DNA of 42,781 bases from an uncultured Bacteroidia bacterium. Its GTDB lineage: Bacteria > Bacteroidota > Bacteroidia > Bacteroidales > UBA932. Where the stretch lies: the NCBI GenBank assembly GCA_902780175.1, contig CACZEU010000005.1, forward strand, positions 1 through 42,781, written 5' to 3'. A program made the position numbers and the translations under genes. Positions 1 through 7,527 of the stretch are shown here, in pieces. Under the pieces are notes generated by a model. It had not been told where the DNA came from, made no database searches, and saw only the letters and a program-made list of their open reading frames with translations. Each line of letters starts with the position of its first letter. The first letter of the stretch is position 1.

Positions 1-59
1 CCTGCATCCATTTGACGCATTGCCTGGACATACTTTGGGTAATTCTCGTTCTTTTTCAT
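1..59 (-). CDS. N-terminal start of an unidentified gene (partial)
   Basis: An open frame begins with ATG at 59 on the minus strand and runs off the window after 19 codons (MKKNENYPKYVQAMRQMDA). A purine-rich stretch that could serve as ribosome binding site (AAAGAAAGGG) lies 2-10 bases upstream. The piece is charged and has no signal peptide. It is too short to assign a family. It may instead be a chance frame. Confidence 0.3.
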   Translation of the reverse strand, partial: MKKNENYPKYVQAMRQMDA

Positions 60-177
60 AACCCTTTCTTTTTTGTCCAACTTTTGGGGCGCAGATCATA
101 TTTCTTCCATCGGGAGCAGGGGGAAAAAGGGAGGACGGGATTCCGCCGCTGGCGCGGCGCTATCCCTGGGGTGGGGG

Positions 178-319
178 GCTCAATGGATTGAAGACCCAGC
201 AGCAGGCTGCTGGTCTGATTTTTTAAAAGGAGACCTTACGTGAGCGAGCTCACGACGGCCTCCTTTTAAAAAATCAGACCCGGTGCTCATACGAGCACCG
301 GGTCTTCAATCCGTTGAGC
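178..319. repeat. Branched nested inverted repeat beside tRNA-Gly
   Basis: Outer arms 178-197 and 300-319 pair over 20 positions with one G:T. Inside are a hairpin at 197-212 (CAGCAG/CTGCTG), a long perfect stem 212-232 with 260-280 capped by a hairpin at 239-254 (CGTGAGC/GCTCACG), and a hairpin at 279-302 (10-bp stem, ATAC loop). The drawing is a closed stem with three side arms. It starts exactly at the 3' end of tRNA-Gly and shares two bases with it, so it may end the tRNA transcript. The rest of 60-177 shows only a small GC-rich hairpin near 143-158. It lacks the CCCTCCC core of the other repeat family in this window. Confidence 0.85.
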
Positions 320-389
320 GGAAAACGGGATTCGGACCCGCGACCTCAACCTTGGCAAGGTTGCGCTCTACCAACTGAGCTATTTCCGC
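318..389 (-). tRNA. tRNA-Gly (anticodon GCC)
   Basis: On the minus strand the 72 bases fold into a full cloverleaf. The acceptor stem is GCGGAAA/TTTCCGC, the D arm contains AGCTCAGTTGGTAGAGC, the anticodon stem CAACC/GGTTG encloses TTGCCAA (anticodon GCC), and the T arm contains GGGTCCGAATCCC. CCA is not encoded. A promoter lies about 30 bases upstream at 416-447. Confidence 0.96.
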
Positions 390-415
390 GTATGTCAATC
401 CCGCGAACGGGACTG

Positions 416-447
416 CAAATATACTACGAAAATTCTATTCTCCAAAA
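416..447 (-). promoter_or_regulatory. Promoter of tRNA-Gly
   Basis: On the minus strand TTTTG at 447-443 is followed by 19 bases and then TATATTTG at 423-416, matching the Bacteroidota TTTG/TAnnTTTG promoter. The expected start near 411 gives a leader of about 22 bases before the tRNA. Confidence 0.7.
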
Positions 448-475
448 TTTTTTTACTCCTGTCAGTATTTTTGTG

Positions 476-483
476 TATCTTTG
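476..483 (+). promoter_or_regulatory. -7 element of the GATE-domain gene
   Basis: TATCTTTG matches TAnnTTTG. The start codon at 503 lies 19 bases downstream. No clear TTG is seen at the -33 spacing. Confidence 0.5.
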
Positions 484-502
484 GGCCGCTGATACATAGT
501 CG

Positions 503-1654
503 ATGGCACAGAAAAAGTTCAAAATCCGCAGATCCACGGTCGAGGCAATCGTGTTTCTTCTCCTGCTCGTACTGGTCTTTGCTCCGCTGAGCATCAGGAT
601 GGGAGGCAGCAACCTCATCAACACCATTATGAACACGGCGCACAACCTGTTGCTCAATACCGTTTTCTACCTTATGGGCATCACGGTCCTTACCGGCGCG
701 CTGTCCAAGCTCCTGTCGGAATTCGGGGTCGTGAGCGCGCTGGAGCGCATCCTGCGCCCGTTGATGAAGCCCATCTTCAACCTCCCCGGCGTGGCGGCGC
801 TCGGCGGCGTCATGACTTTCCTGTCGGACAATCCGGCCATCATCGCCTTTGCCAAGGACAAGGAGTTCTCTTCCTATTTCAAGAAATATCAGCTGCTGTC
901 GCTCACCAATTTCGGAACCGCTTTCGGAATGGGTTTCGTGGTGATAGTCACTATGATAAGCCTCGGTTACGCCGGCGGCGCCCTGGTAGGTTTCGTAGGC
1001 GCGGTATGCGGCTCTGTCATCTCCACCAGAATCATGCAGCACAGCTGCCTCAAGGCCTTCCCGGAGCTCGAGGCTCCCGTCTCGGAGAAAGGCACCCGGA
1101 CCGCCATCGATGACAGTCCCGCCGAGGAGACCAAGAAGGACAGCGTCTTCATGCGCTTCCTCAACGCCCTTCTCGACGGCGGCAAAAACGGCGTGGAGCT
1201 CGGCCTGGCCATCATTCCCGGCGTCCTCATAATCACTACGATGGTCATCCTCATCACCTTCGGAGCCGGCCCGGAAGGATACACCGGTGCGGCCAACCAG
1301 GGCGTGCCCATACTCCCCTGGCTCGCCGAGAAAATCCACTGGGTGTTCGAATGGCTGTTCGGATTCAAGGACATGCGCCTCATTGCCTTCCCGATGACCG
1401 CCCTCGGCGCCGTGGGTGCGTCCCTCGGCCTGCTCCCCACCTTCAACGAGGCTGGAATCCTCGACGGCAACACCATAGCGGTCTTCACCGCCATCGGAAT
1501 GTGCTGGAGCGGCTTCCTCTCCACCCACACCGCCATGCTCGACACCCTCGGTTTCCGCAAGGCCATCTCCAAGGCCCTCGGAGCACACGCCATCGCCGGA
1601 CTCTGCGCCGGTATCATCGCCCACTTCCTTTACCTGCTTATATCCCTGCTGTAA
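503..1654 (+). CDS. Nucleoside-recognition GATE-domain membrane protein (SpmA/SpmB-like)
   Basis: A 383-residue multi-pass inner-membrane protein. The N terminus is basic and followed by a strong hydrophobic segment (about residues 14-32). Two GATE-type halves can be seen. One is near residues 45-125, with FYLMGITVLTGALSK and FLSDNPAIIAFAK. The other is near 225-350, with GLAIIPGVLIITTMVIL and AFPMTALGAVGASLGLLP. They are joined by a polar stretch around residues 185-220. Members of this family (SpmA/SpmB, YjiH-like) have unproven transport or gating roles. The downstream spt gene has its own promoter, so this gene probably stands alone. No substrate can be named. Confidence 0.8.
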   Translation: MAQKKFKIRRSTVEAIVFLLLLVLVFAPLSIRMGGSNLINTIMNTAHNLLLNTVFYLMGITVLTGALSKLLSEFGVVSALERILRPLMKPIFNLPGVAALGGVMTFLSDNPAIIAFAKDKEFSSYFKKYQLLSLTNFGTAFGMGFVVIVTMISLGYAGGALVGFVGAVCGSVISTRIMQHSCLKAFPELEAPVSEKGTRTAIDDSPAEETKKDSVFMRFLNALLDGGKNGVELGLAIIPGVLIITTMVILITFGAGPEGYTGAANQGVPILPWLAEKIHWVFEWLFGFKDMRLIAFPMTALGAVGASLGLLPTFNEAGILDGNTIAVFTAIGMCWSGFLSTHTAMLDTLGFRKAISKALGAHAIAGLCAGIIAHFLYLLISLL

Positions 1655-1694
1655 TCCAATATCCATCGCAGGTTATCTTTTTCCGGAAAATAAC

Positions 1695-1702
1695 TATATT
1701 TG
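1695..1702 (+). promoter_or_regulatory. -7 element of the spt operon
   Basis: TATATTTG is a perfect TAnnTTTG box 24 bases before the ATG at 1727. It overlaps an in-frame TTG at 1700, which argues against that earlier start. Confidence 0.65.
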
Positions 1703-1726
1703 CAAGTTATTAGTACGAAACCTAAG

Positions 1727-2917
1727 ATGGAAAAATTACTCAATAAGCTTTGCGCCAAGTACACCTTGGCCGACGAAGTAAAGGCCCAGGGCGTCTATCC
1801 CTACTATCGGCCCATTTCCTCCGGACAGGATCCCGTCGTCACCATGGCCGACGGCTCCAAGGTCCTCATGTTCGGTTCCAATTCCTATCTCGGCCTGTCA
1901 GACGACCCCCGCCTGAAGGAAGCAGCCATCGCCGCAATCAAAAAATACGGCACCAGCTGCTCCGGAAGCCGCTTTCTCAACGGCACCCTTGATATCCACG
2001 AAGAACTCGAGGCCAAGCTTGCCAAATTCACCGGCAAGCAGGAGGCCGTAACATACAGCACCGGTTTCCAGGTCAATCTCGGCGTAGTCGGATGCCTCGG
2101 CTTCCGCGGAGGATTCATCTTCCTCGACGCCCTCGACCATGCCTGCATCATCGACGGCAGCCGCCTGAGCTTCAGCGAGGTGCGCAAGTTCCGCCACAAC
2201 GACATGGCCGACCTCGAGAAGAAACTCTGGCTCACCCCGCGCAACGCCCCCAAACTCATAGTGGTTGACGGCGTTTATTCGATGGAAGGCGACATCGCCC
2301 CCGTCCCCAGGCTCGTCGAACTCTGCGAGAAATACAACGCCTCCCTGATGATCGACGACGCCCACGGACTCGGCGTAATCGGCGAGCACGGTTCCGGCAC
2401 AGCAAGCCACTTCGGTCTCACCGACAAGGTCGACCTGATCATGGGTACCTTCTCCAAGAGCTTCGGCTCCCTGGGCGGCTTCATCGCCGGCGACCACGAG
2501 GTCCTCAACTACCTCAAGCACAACTCCAGGACCCTCATTTTCAGCGCCTCCATGACCCCCGCAGCGGTTGCGGCCGCATCCAAGGCCCTGGACATAATGA
2601 TGGAAGAACCCGAGCGCATCGAGCACCTCTGGGAGGTCACCCGCCACGCCCAGAAGGCCTTCAAGGACGCCGGATTCGACACCGGACACACCCAGTCCCC
2701 CATCATCCCGCTGTTCGTACGCGACACCATCAAGGCAATGAAGATAGTCCGCCTGGCATACGAGGCCGGAGTGTTCATCACCCCCGTCATCGCCCCCGCA
2801 GTGCCCGAGAAGGACGTCCTCATCCGCTTCGCCCTCATGGCAACCCACAGCATCGAGCAGGTCGATGAGGCCGTAGAGAAACTCACCAGGATATTCAAAG
2901 ATCTGGAAGTCATATGA
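1727..2917 (+). CDS. spt: Serine palmitoyltransferase
   Basis: Alpha-oxoamine synthase of fold-type I PLP enzymes, 396 residues, joining L-serine and an acyl-CoA to give 3-ketosphinganine, the first step of sphingolipid synthesis. Visible motifs are FGSNSYLGL near the N terminus, the cofactor-stacking histidine in DALDHACIIDG, DDAHGLG for the pyridine ring, and the Schiff-base lysine K244 in GTFSKSFGS. KBL/BioF relatives share these motifs, but the strong resemblance to remembered Bacteroidota SPT sequences favours SPT. The ATG at 1727 is chosen because the upstream TTG lies in the promoter. The stop overlaps the ATG of the next gene by four bases, so the reductase is translationally coupled. 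Confidence 0.88.
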   Translation: MEKLLNKLCAKYTLADEVKAQGVYPYYRPISSGQDPVVTMADGSKVLMFGSNSYLGLSDDPRLKEAAIAAIKKYGTSCSGSRFLNGTLDIHEELEAKLAKFTGKQEAVTYSTGFQVNLGVVGCLGFRGGFIFLDALDHACIIDGSRLSFSEVRKFRHNDMADLEKKLWLTPRNAPKLIVVDGVYSMEGDIAPVPRLVELCEKYNASLMIDDAHGLGVIGEHGSGTASHFGLTDKVDLIMGTFSKSFGSLGGFIAGDHEVLNYLKHNSRTLIFSASMTPAAVAAASKALDIMMEEPERIEHLWEVTRHAQKAFKDAGFDTGHTQSPIIPLFVRDTIKAMKIVRLAYEAGVFITPVIAPAVPEKDVLIRFALMATHSIEQVDEAVEKLTRIFKDLEVI

Positions 2918-3708
2918 TTATCCTGATAACGGGCATCAGTTCCGGCTTTGGCGAGGCGATGGCCAGAAGGCTCACCGCCGACGGCCACACCGTTTACGGA
3001 ACCTGCCGCCGCACCGTCGAACCCATACCGGGAGTCAGATACATCAAGGCCGAAGTCACCAGCGACGAAGACTGCAGGAATGCCGTCGAAAAGGTCCTGG
3101 AAGAACAGGGCCGCATCGACGTCTTCATCAACAACGCCGGAATGGGCATCGGCGGCCCGCTTGAATTTTCCTCCCTGGAGCAGGCACAGAGGCAGATGGA
3201 CGTCAACTGGATGGGCATGGTCCGCTTCCTGCACTACGTCATCCCCGCCATGCGCAGCCAGAAATCCGGCAAGATAATCTGCGTCAGCTCCATAGGCGGC
3301 CTCATGGGACTCCCCTTCCAGGGCCTGTACAGCGCCAGCAAATTCGCCATCGAGGGCTACTGCGAGGCACTCCGGCTCGAGCTCAAATCCCACGGCATAA
3401 AGGTCGTCGTCATCGAACCCGGCGACTTCTCCACCTCCTTCACCGCCAGCCGCGACTCCGTCTGCAGCCCCGAGGTGTCCGCCGCCTACCCCGCATGGGA
3501 CCGTTCCCTCAAGAGCATTGAAAAAGACGAGACCGGCGGCCTCAAGCCCGTCGTCCTCGCCGACAAGATAAGCAAGATAGTTCGCGCGCGCAACCCCCGT
3601 TACCACTACATAATTTCGACCCTGGAGCAGCGCCTGTCCGTATTCCTGAAGGCCGTCCTGCCTCCCAGCTGGTTCGCGTCAATCCTGTCAAGTTATTACA
3701 AACTATAG
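2914..3708 (+). CDS. Short-chain dehydrogenase/reductase, candidate 3-ketosphinganine reductase
   Basis: A classical SDR of 264 residues. The cofactor motif TGISSGFG is at the N terminus, NNAG follows near residue 72, and the catalytic Ser-Tyr-Lys set appears as VSSIGG and YSASKFA. The C-terminal PGDFSTSF is typical of the fold. It overlaps spt by four bases (ATGA). The next sphingolipid step is NAD(P)H reduction of 3-ketosphinganine by an SDR, so this is the natural candidate. The function is inferred from position. The SDR family is very broad and sequence alone does not fix the substrate. Confidence 0.75.
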   Translation: MIILITGISSGFGEAMARRLTADGHTVYGTCRRTVEPIPGVRYIKAEVTSDEDCRNAVEKVLEEQGRIDVFINNAGMGIGGPLEFSSLEQAQRQMDVNWMGMVRFLHYVIPAMRSQKSGKIICVSSIGGLMGLPFQGLYSASKFAIEGYCEALRLELKSHGIKVVVIEPGDFSTSFTASRDSVCSPEVSAAYPAWDRSLKSIEKDETGGLKPVVLADKISKIVRARNPRYHYIISTLEQRLSVFLKAVLPPSWFASILSSYYKL

Positions 3709-5588
3709 TGAAAACCACATTCAGAATACACTATGAGACCATCTGGGGCGAGAGCCTCAGCATTGTCCTCCAGGACAAGAAGCACCCCATGACCTGGAGC
3801 GGCGGCGGCATCTGGACCGCAACCGTCAATGCCCCTGCCGCGGCACTCAAGGATTATTATTATGTCGTGATGCGCGACGGCGTCATCTCACGCAGCGAGT
3901 GGGAGCACCACTGCTCGGCATCCGCTTCCGTCATAGAAGACAAGTGGAACGACTGCCCCATCCCCGGATGCCCCTTCGTGCGCAAGCACACGGCCGCACT
4001 GTTCGACCGTCCGGGCTTCCGCGGCGCCGGCACAGCCATCCCCGTCTTCGCCCTGCGCGGCAAGGACGACTTCGGCATCGGCGAATTCCGGGACCTCCGT
4101 CCCCTCGTGGACTGGGCGGCGCAGACGGGCCAGAGCATCATCCAGCTGCTTCCCGTCAACGACACCACCCGCAAGGGCCAGTGGAAGGACTCATACCCAT
4201 ACAGCCCCATATCCTCCTTCGCCCTGCACCCGCTGTACATCCATCTGCAGGAGCTCGGCGTACCCGAGGATGCGGCTTTCAAGCGCGCCCAGAAGGAGCT
4301 TAACGCCCTCCCTGAGCTCGACTACCCCAAGGTGTTCAAGAAGAAAATGGCCCTCGTCCGCAAGGCCTGGGAAGACCACGGCAGGCAGGACACCGAAGGC
4401 GCGGCCTTCCGCCGTTTCGCCAAGGCAAACGCCTACTGGCTCGACGAATACGCCGATTTCTGCGCCCTGCGCGACGGCAACGAGGCCGACTACTGGCGCT
4501 GGATCCAGTGGCATCTGGACCGCCAGTTCTCCGACGAAGTGAAGTATGCCCGCGGCAAGGGCGTCGTCTTCAAGGGAGACCTCCCCATCGGCGTAAGCTC
4601 CGACAGCGCCGACGCCCACTTCCATCCGCAGCTCTTCAACCTCGACTCCAGCGCCGGCGCACCGCCGGATTACTTCAGCGAGGAAGGCCAGAACTGGGGT
4701 TTCCCCACCTACAACTGGGACGAAATGGCCAAGGACGGCTATGCCTGGTGGAAATCGCGCCTGCGCAAGATGAGCGAATACTTCGACGCATTCCGCATCG
4801 ACCATATCCTGGGATTCTTCCGCATCTGGGAAATCCCGAAGGAATACAGCAGCGGCTCGATGGGCCACTTCAATCCGGCAATCCCCTACCGCCGCGAGGA
4901 AATCGAGGCCCTGGGGCTCCCGCTGGAAGGCCTCTTCCTGCCCGACCCGCGCAACGAAGGCTGCGTGCAGCCGCGCATCCTGCCCGAATCCGCCGGCCTG
5001 CCGCAGTGGCAGCAGGAGAGTTTCGGCGCCCTCTACAATGACTTTTTCTACCATCGCAACGACGAACTTTGGCGCCGCAACGCCGAGAAGAAGCTCCCCG
5101 AGCTGCTCGACGCCACCGGAATGCTCGCCTGCGGAGAGGACCTCGGAATGGTCCCCGACTGCGTTCCCGGCGTGATGGAGCACGAAAGCATACTGTCCCT
5201 GGAAATGGCCAATATGGACAAGGGACGCCCCTGGCCGACGCTCGCCGTCTGCGCCACGAGTTCCCACGACATGGCCACCCTCCGCATGCAGTTCGCAGAA
5301 GAGAACGGCCGCGACATGGAGCCCTGGGAGGTCCGCCGCGTGCTGTGGGACCATCTGTCGTCACAGCCCATGCTCGCCATCTTCCCCCTGCAGGACTGGG
5401 TGGCGCTCGACGGCAAACTCCGCCGCAAGGACTACCAGAACGAACGCATCAACCAGCCCGCCGATCCGGCACACCACTGGCGCTACCGCATGCATTTCGA
5501 TGCCGCCGACCTGCTGGACGCAAAAGGGCTCAAAACGGAAATCACCGGCCTGCTGAAGGATTCCGGCCGGTACAACGGAAACAACTGA
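3708..5588 (+). CDS. malQ: 4-alpha-glucanotransferase (amylomaltase, GH77)
   Basis: Transfers alpha-1,4-glucan segments between malto-oligosaccharides in the cytoplasm. It starts at GTG 3708, which overlaps the last base of the SDR stop. Residues 1 to about 105 look like one starch-binding CBM20 domain, and the GH77 barrel follows (GIGEFRDLRPLVDWAA, QLLPVNDTT). Expected catalytic residues are all present: nucleophile D365 in FRIDH, acid/base E477 in GEDLG and D521 in SSHD. At 626 residues it is shorter than the roughly 890-residue, two-CBM20 form I recall from Bacteroides. It may have lost one binding module. Its link to the sphingolipid genes is only positional. Confidence 0.88.
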   Translation: MKTTFRIHYETIWGESLSIVLQDKKHPMTWSGGGIWTATVNAPAAALKDYYYVVMRDGVISRSEWEHHCSASASVIEDKWNDCPIPGCPFVRKHTAALFDRPGFRGAGTAIPVFALRGKDDFGIGEFRDLRPLVDWAAQTGQSIIQLLPVNDTTRKGQWKDSYPYSPISSFALHPLYIHLQELGVPEDAAFKRAQKELNALPELDYPKVFKKKMALVRKAWEDHGRQDTEGAAFRRFAKANAYWLDEYADFCALRDGNEADYWRWIQWHLDRQFSDEVKYARGKGVVFKGDLPIGVSSDSADAHFHPQLFNLDSSAGAPPDYFSEEGQNWGFPTYNWDEMAKDGYAWWKSRLRKMSEYFDAFRIDHILGFFRIWEIPKEYSSGSMGHFNPAIPYRREEIEALGLPLEGLFLPDPRNEGCVQPRILPESAGLPQWQQESFGALYNDFFYHRNDELWRRNAEKKLPELLDATGMLACGEDLGMVPDCVPGVMEHESILSLEMANMDKGRPWPTLAVCATSSHDMATLRMQFAEENGRDMEPWEVRRVLWDHLSSQPMLAIFPLQDWVALDGKLRRKDYQNERINQPADPAHHWRYRMHFDAADLLDAKGLKTEITGLLKDSGRYNGNN

Positions 5589-5589
5589 T

Positions 5590-7128
5590 ATGACTCAAGA
5601 CGAACTTTTCAAGGTGCTTGTAGCGCACTGCAAGGAGTACGGGTTCATTTTCCCGTCAAGTGAAATATACGACGGTCTCGCCGCCGTCTACGACTACGGC
5701 CAGATGGGCGTGGAGCTCAAGAACAACATCAAGCAGTACTGGTGGAACGCGATGACCCGCCTCAACGAGAACATCGTGGGCATCGACTCCTGCATCTTCA
5801 TGCATCCCCGCATCTGGGAGGCCTCCGGTCACGTGGGCGCATTCAACGATCCCCTCATCGACAACAAGGACTCCAAGAAGAGGTACCGCGCCGACGTGCT
5901 CATCGAGGACTTCCTCGCCAAGATCGAGGAGAAGATGAACAAGGAGGTCGAAAAGGGCCGTAAGCGCTTCGGAGAGGCATTCGACGAGGCCCAGTTCCGC
6001 GCCACCAACCCCAACGTGCTGCGCGAGCAGGCCAAATACGACGAGGTGCACAACCGCTACAAGAAGGCTGAGGACGCCAACGACCTGGCCGAATACAGGC
6101 AGATCATCGTCGACAACAACATCGTCTGCCCCATCAGCGGCACCTGCAACTGGACCGACGTCCGTCAGTTCAACCTGATGTTCAGCACCTCGATGGGCAG
6201 CACCGCAGAGGGCGCCAACACCATCTACCTGCGTCCCGAGACCGCCCAGGGCATCTTCGTCAACTACCTCAACGTCCAGAAGACCGGACGCATGAAGATT
6301 CCTTTCGGCATCGCCCAGATAGGCAAGGCCTTCCGCAACGAGATCGTCGCCCGTCAGTTCATCTTCCGCATGAGGGAGTTCGAGCAGATGGAGATGCAGT
6401 TCTTCATCAAGCCGGGCACCGAACTGGAGTGGTTCAAGAAGTGGAAGGAGCAGCGCATGAAGTGGCACGTCAACATCGGCATGGGTGCGGAGAATTACCG
6501 TTTCCACGACCACGAGAAGCTGGCACACTACGCCAACGCAGCCACCGACATCGAGTTCCAGTTCCCCTTCGGATTCAAGGAGCTGGAAGGCATCCACAGC
6601 CGTACCAACTGGGACCTCGGAAGGCATCAGCAGTATTCCGGCCGCAAGATCGAATACTTCGACCCCGAGGAAGGCGCCGCCTACACTCCTTACGTGGTGG
6701 AGACTTCCATCGGCGTTGACCGTATGGTGCTGGCCGTACTCAGCCACTCCTACAAGGAGGAGAAGCTTGAGAACGGCGAAACCCGCGTGGTCCTGAGCAT
6801 CCCCGCTCCCCTCGCTCCGGTGAAGGCCGCGGTGCTGCCGCTCGTCAAGAAGGACGGCCTGCCCGAACTGGCCCAGAAGGTCATGGACGACCTGAAGTAC
6901 GACTTCAACTGCCAGTACGAGGAGAAGGATTCCATCGGCAAGCGTTACCGCAGGCAGGACGCCATCGGCACTCCGTTCTGCATTACCGTCGACCACCAGT
7001 CGCTGGAAGACGGTTGCGTCACCGTGCGTGAGCGCGACACCATGAGCCAGGAGCGCGTGAAGATCGAGGACCTTCGCGCCCTCATCGACAAGCGCGTCAA
7101 CCTCAACAACTTGCTCCGGAACCTGTAA
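5590..7128 (+). CDS. glyQS: Glycine-tRNA ligase, single-chain dimeric type
   Basis: Class II aminoacyl-tRNA synthetase of 512 residues that charges tRNA-Gly. It is the alpha2 type, with no separate beta chain. Motif 2 reads FRNEIVARQFIFRMREFEQM and motif 3 ETSIGVDRMVLAVL. The C terminus carries the anticodon-binding fold (near AAVLPLVKKDG). A GlyRS-type N-terminal entry is also seen (SSEIYDGLAAVYDYGQMG). It begins one base after the malQ stop, so it is the last gene of the string. Its substrate tRNA-Gly is in the same window, but as a separate minus-strand unit. Confidence 0.95.
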   Translation: MTQDELFKVLVAHCKEYGFIFPSSEIYDGLAAVYDYGQMGVELKNNIKQYWWNAMTRLNENIVGIDSCIFMHPRIWEASGHVGAFNDPLIDNKDSKKRYRADVLIEDFLAKIEEKMNKEVEKGRKRFGEAFDEAQFRATNPNVLREQAKYDEVHNRYKKAEDANDLAEYRQIIVDNNIVCPISGTCNWTDVRQFNLMFSTSMGSTAEGANTIYLRPETAQGIFVNYLNVQKTGRMKIPFGIAQIGKAFRNEIVARQFIFRMREFEQMEMQFFIKPGTELEWFKKWKEQRMKWHVNIGMGAENYRFHDHEKLAHYANAATDIEFQFPFGFKELEGIHSRTNWDLGRHQQYSGRKIEYFDPEEGAAYTPYVVETSIGVDRMVLAVLSHSYKEEKLENGETRVVLSIPAPLAPVKAAVLPLVKKDGLPELAQKVMDDLKYDFNCQYEEKDSIGKRYRRQDAIGTPFCITVDHQSLEDGCVTVRERDTMSQERVKIEDLRALIDKRVNLNNLLRNL

Positions 7129-7156
7129 TTTTTTCAGCTTCTGCGCCGCTCCCGGC

Positions 7157-7229
7157 GGAAAGGGTCTGCCCTCCCACTACAAAATTTCTGCGCTTCGCTT
7201 GAAATTTCAAGGTCGGGCAGACCCTTTCC
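7157..7229. repeat. Hairpin with 15-bp perfect arms after glyQS
   Basis: Arms 7157-7171 and 7215-7229 (GGAAAGGGTCTGCCC and its complement) are perfect. Inside, AAATTTC at 7182-7188 pairs with GAAATTT at 7201-7207. The first strand contains CCCTCCCAC next to the arm, a motif also found in the core of the adjoining repeat. It begins 28 bases after the glyQS stop and has no T-run, so it is not a standard terminator. Confidence 0.8.
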
Positions 7230-7237
7230 GTCTCCCG

Positions 7238-7418
7238 CGGCTTTCCGTACGGGGAGATGTTGATCAAGCGGAGCGAGGTAACCGTTTCGGAATCGTAAGC
7301 ACCCTCGCTTGTAGAGGGAGGGGCCCGCTGGCCCGTAAGGGACAGTGGGAGGGCGAGCGCAGCGAGGATGGAGAAACGGTTGCCTCCGTAGCGCAACATC
7401 TCCCCGTACGGAAAGCCG
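7238..7418 (-). repeat. CCCTCCC-core structured repeat, copy 1
   Basis: Perfect 25-bp outer arms at 7238-7262 and 7394-7418. A second stem pairs 7275-7288 with 7373-7386 (13 of 14). Read on the minus strand the core is CCCTCCC (7353-7347), an imperfect hairpin (7346-7327), GGGCCCCTCCC (7326-7316), then a small hairpin AAGC-GAGGGT-GCTT. This is the longest of four copies. It fills the gap between glyQS and the secDF promoter. Confidence 0.85.
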
Positions 7419-7457
7419 GGGCGAAAATGATGCGAAAACAGGGTTTTTTATATTTAA

Positions 7458-7488
7458 TTGGTTTATTCCGATAAAAATACTACCTTTG
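7458..7488 (+). promoter_or_regulatory. Promoter of secDF
   Basis: TTG at 7458-7460, 20 bases, then TACCTTTG at 7481-7488. The secDF ATG lies 39 bases downstream of the -7 box. Confidence 0.75.
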
Positions 7489-7527
7489 CAAGCTATTTTT
7501 GAAATATATTCAACATCAAGATAAATT

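Noticed and set aside
395-1666. Long minus-strand frame opposite the GATE-domain gene
   Set aside because: Repetitive acidic composition, no start context, and fully shadowed by a convincing membrane protein; similar antisense frames opposite spt, malQ, glyQS, secDF, dnaE and mfd come from the codon bias.
1700-1726. Longer spt start at TTG 1700
   Set aside because: It lies inside the TATATTTG promoter box, so it would not be transcribed from it.
7157-7229. Hairpin after glyQS as a normal terminator
   Set aside because: No T-run follows on either strand and the structure adjoins a repeat element.
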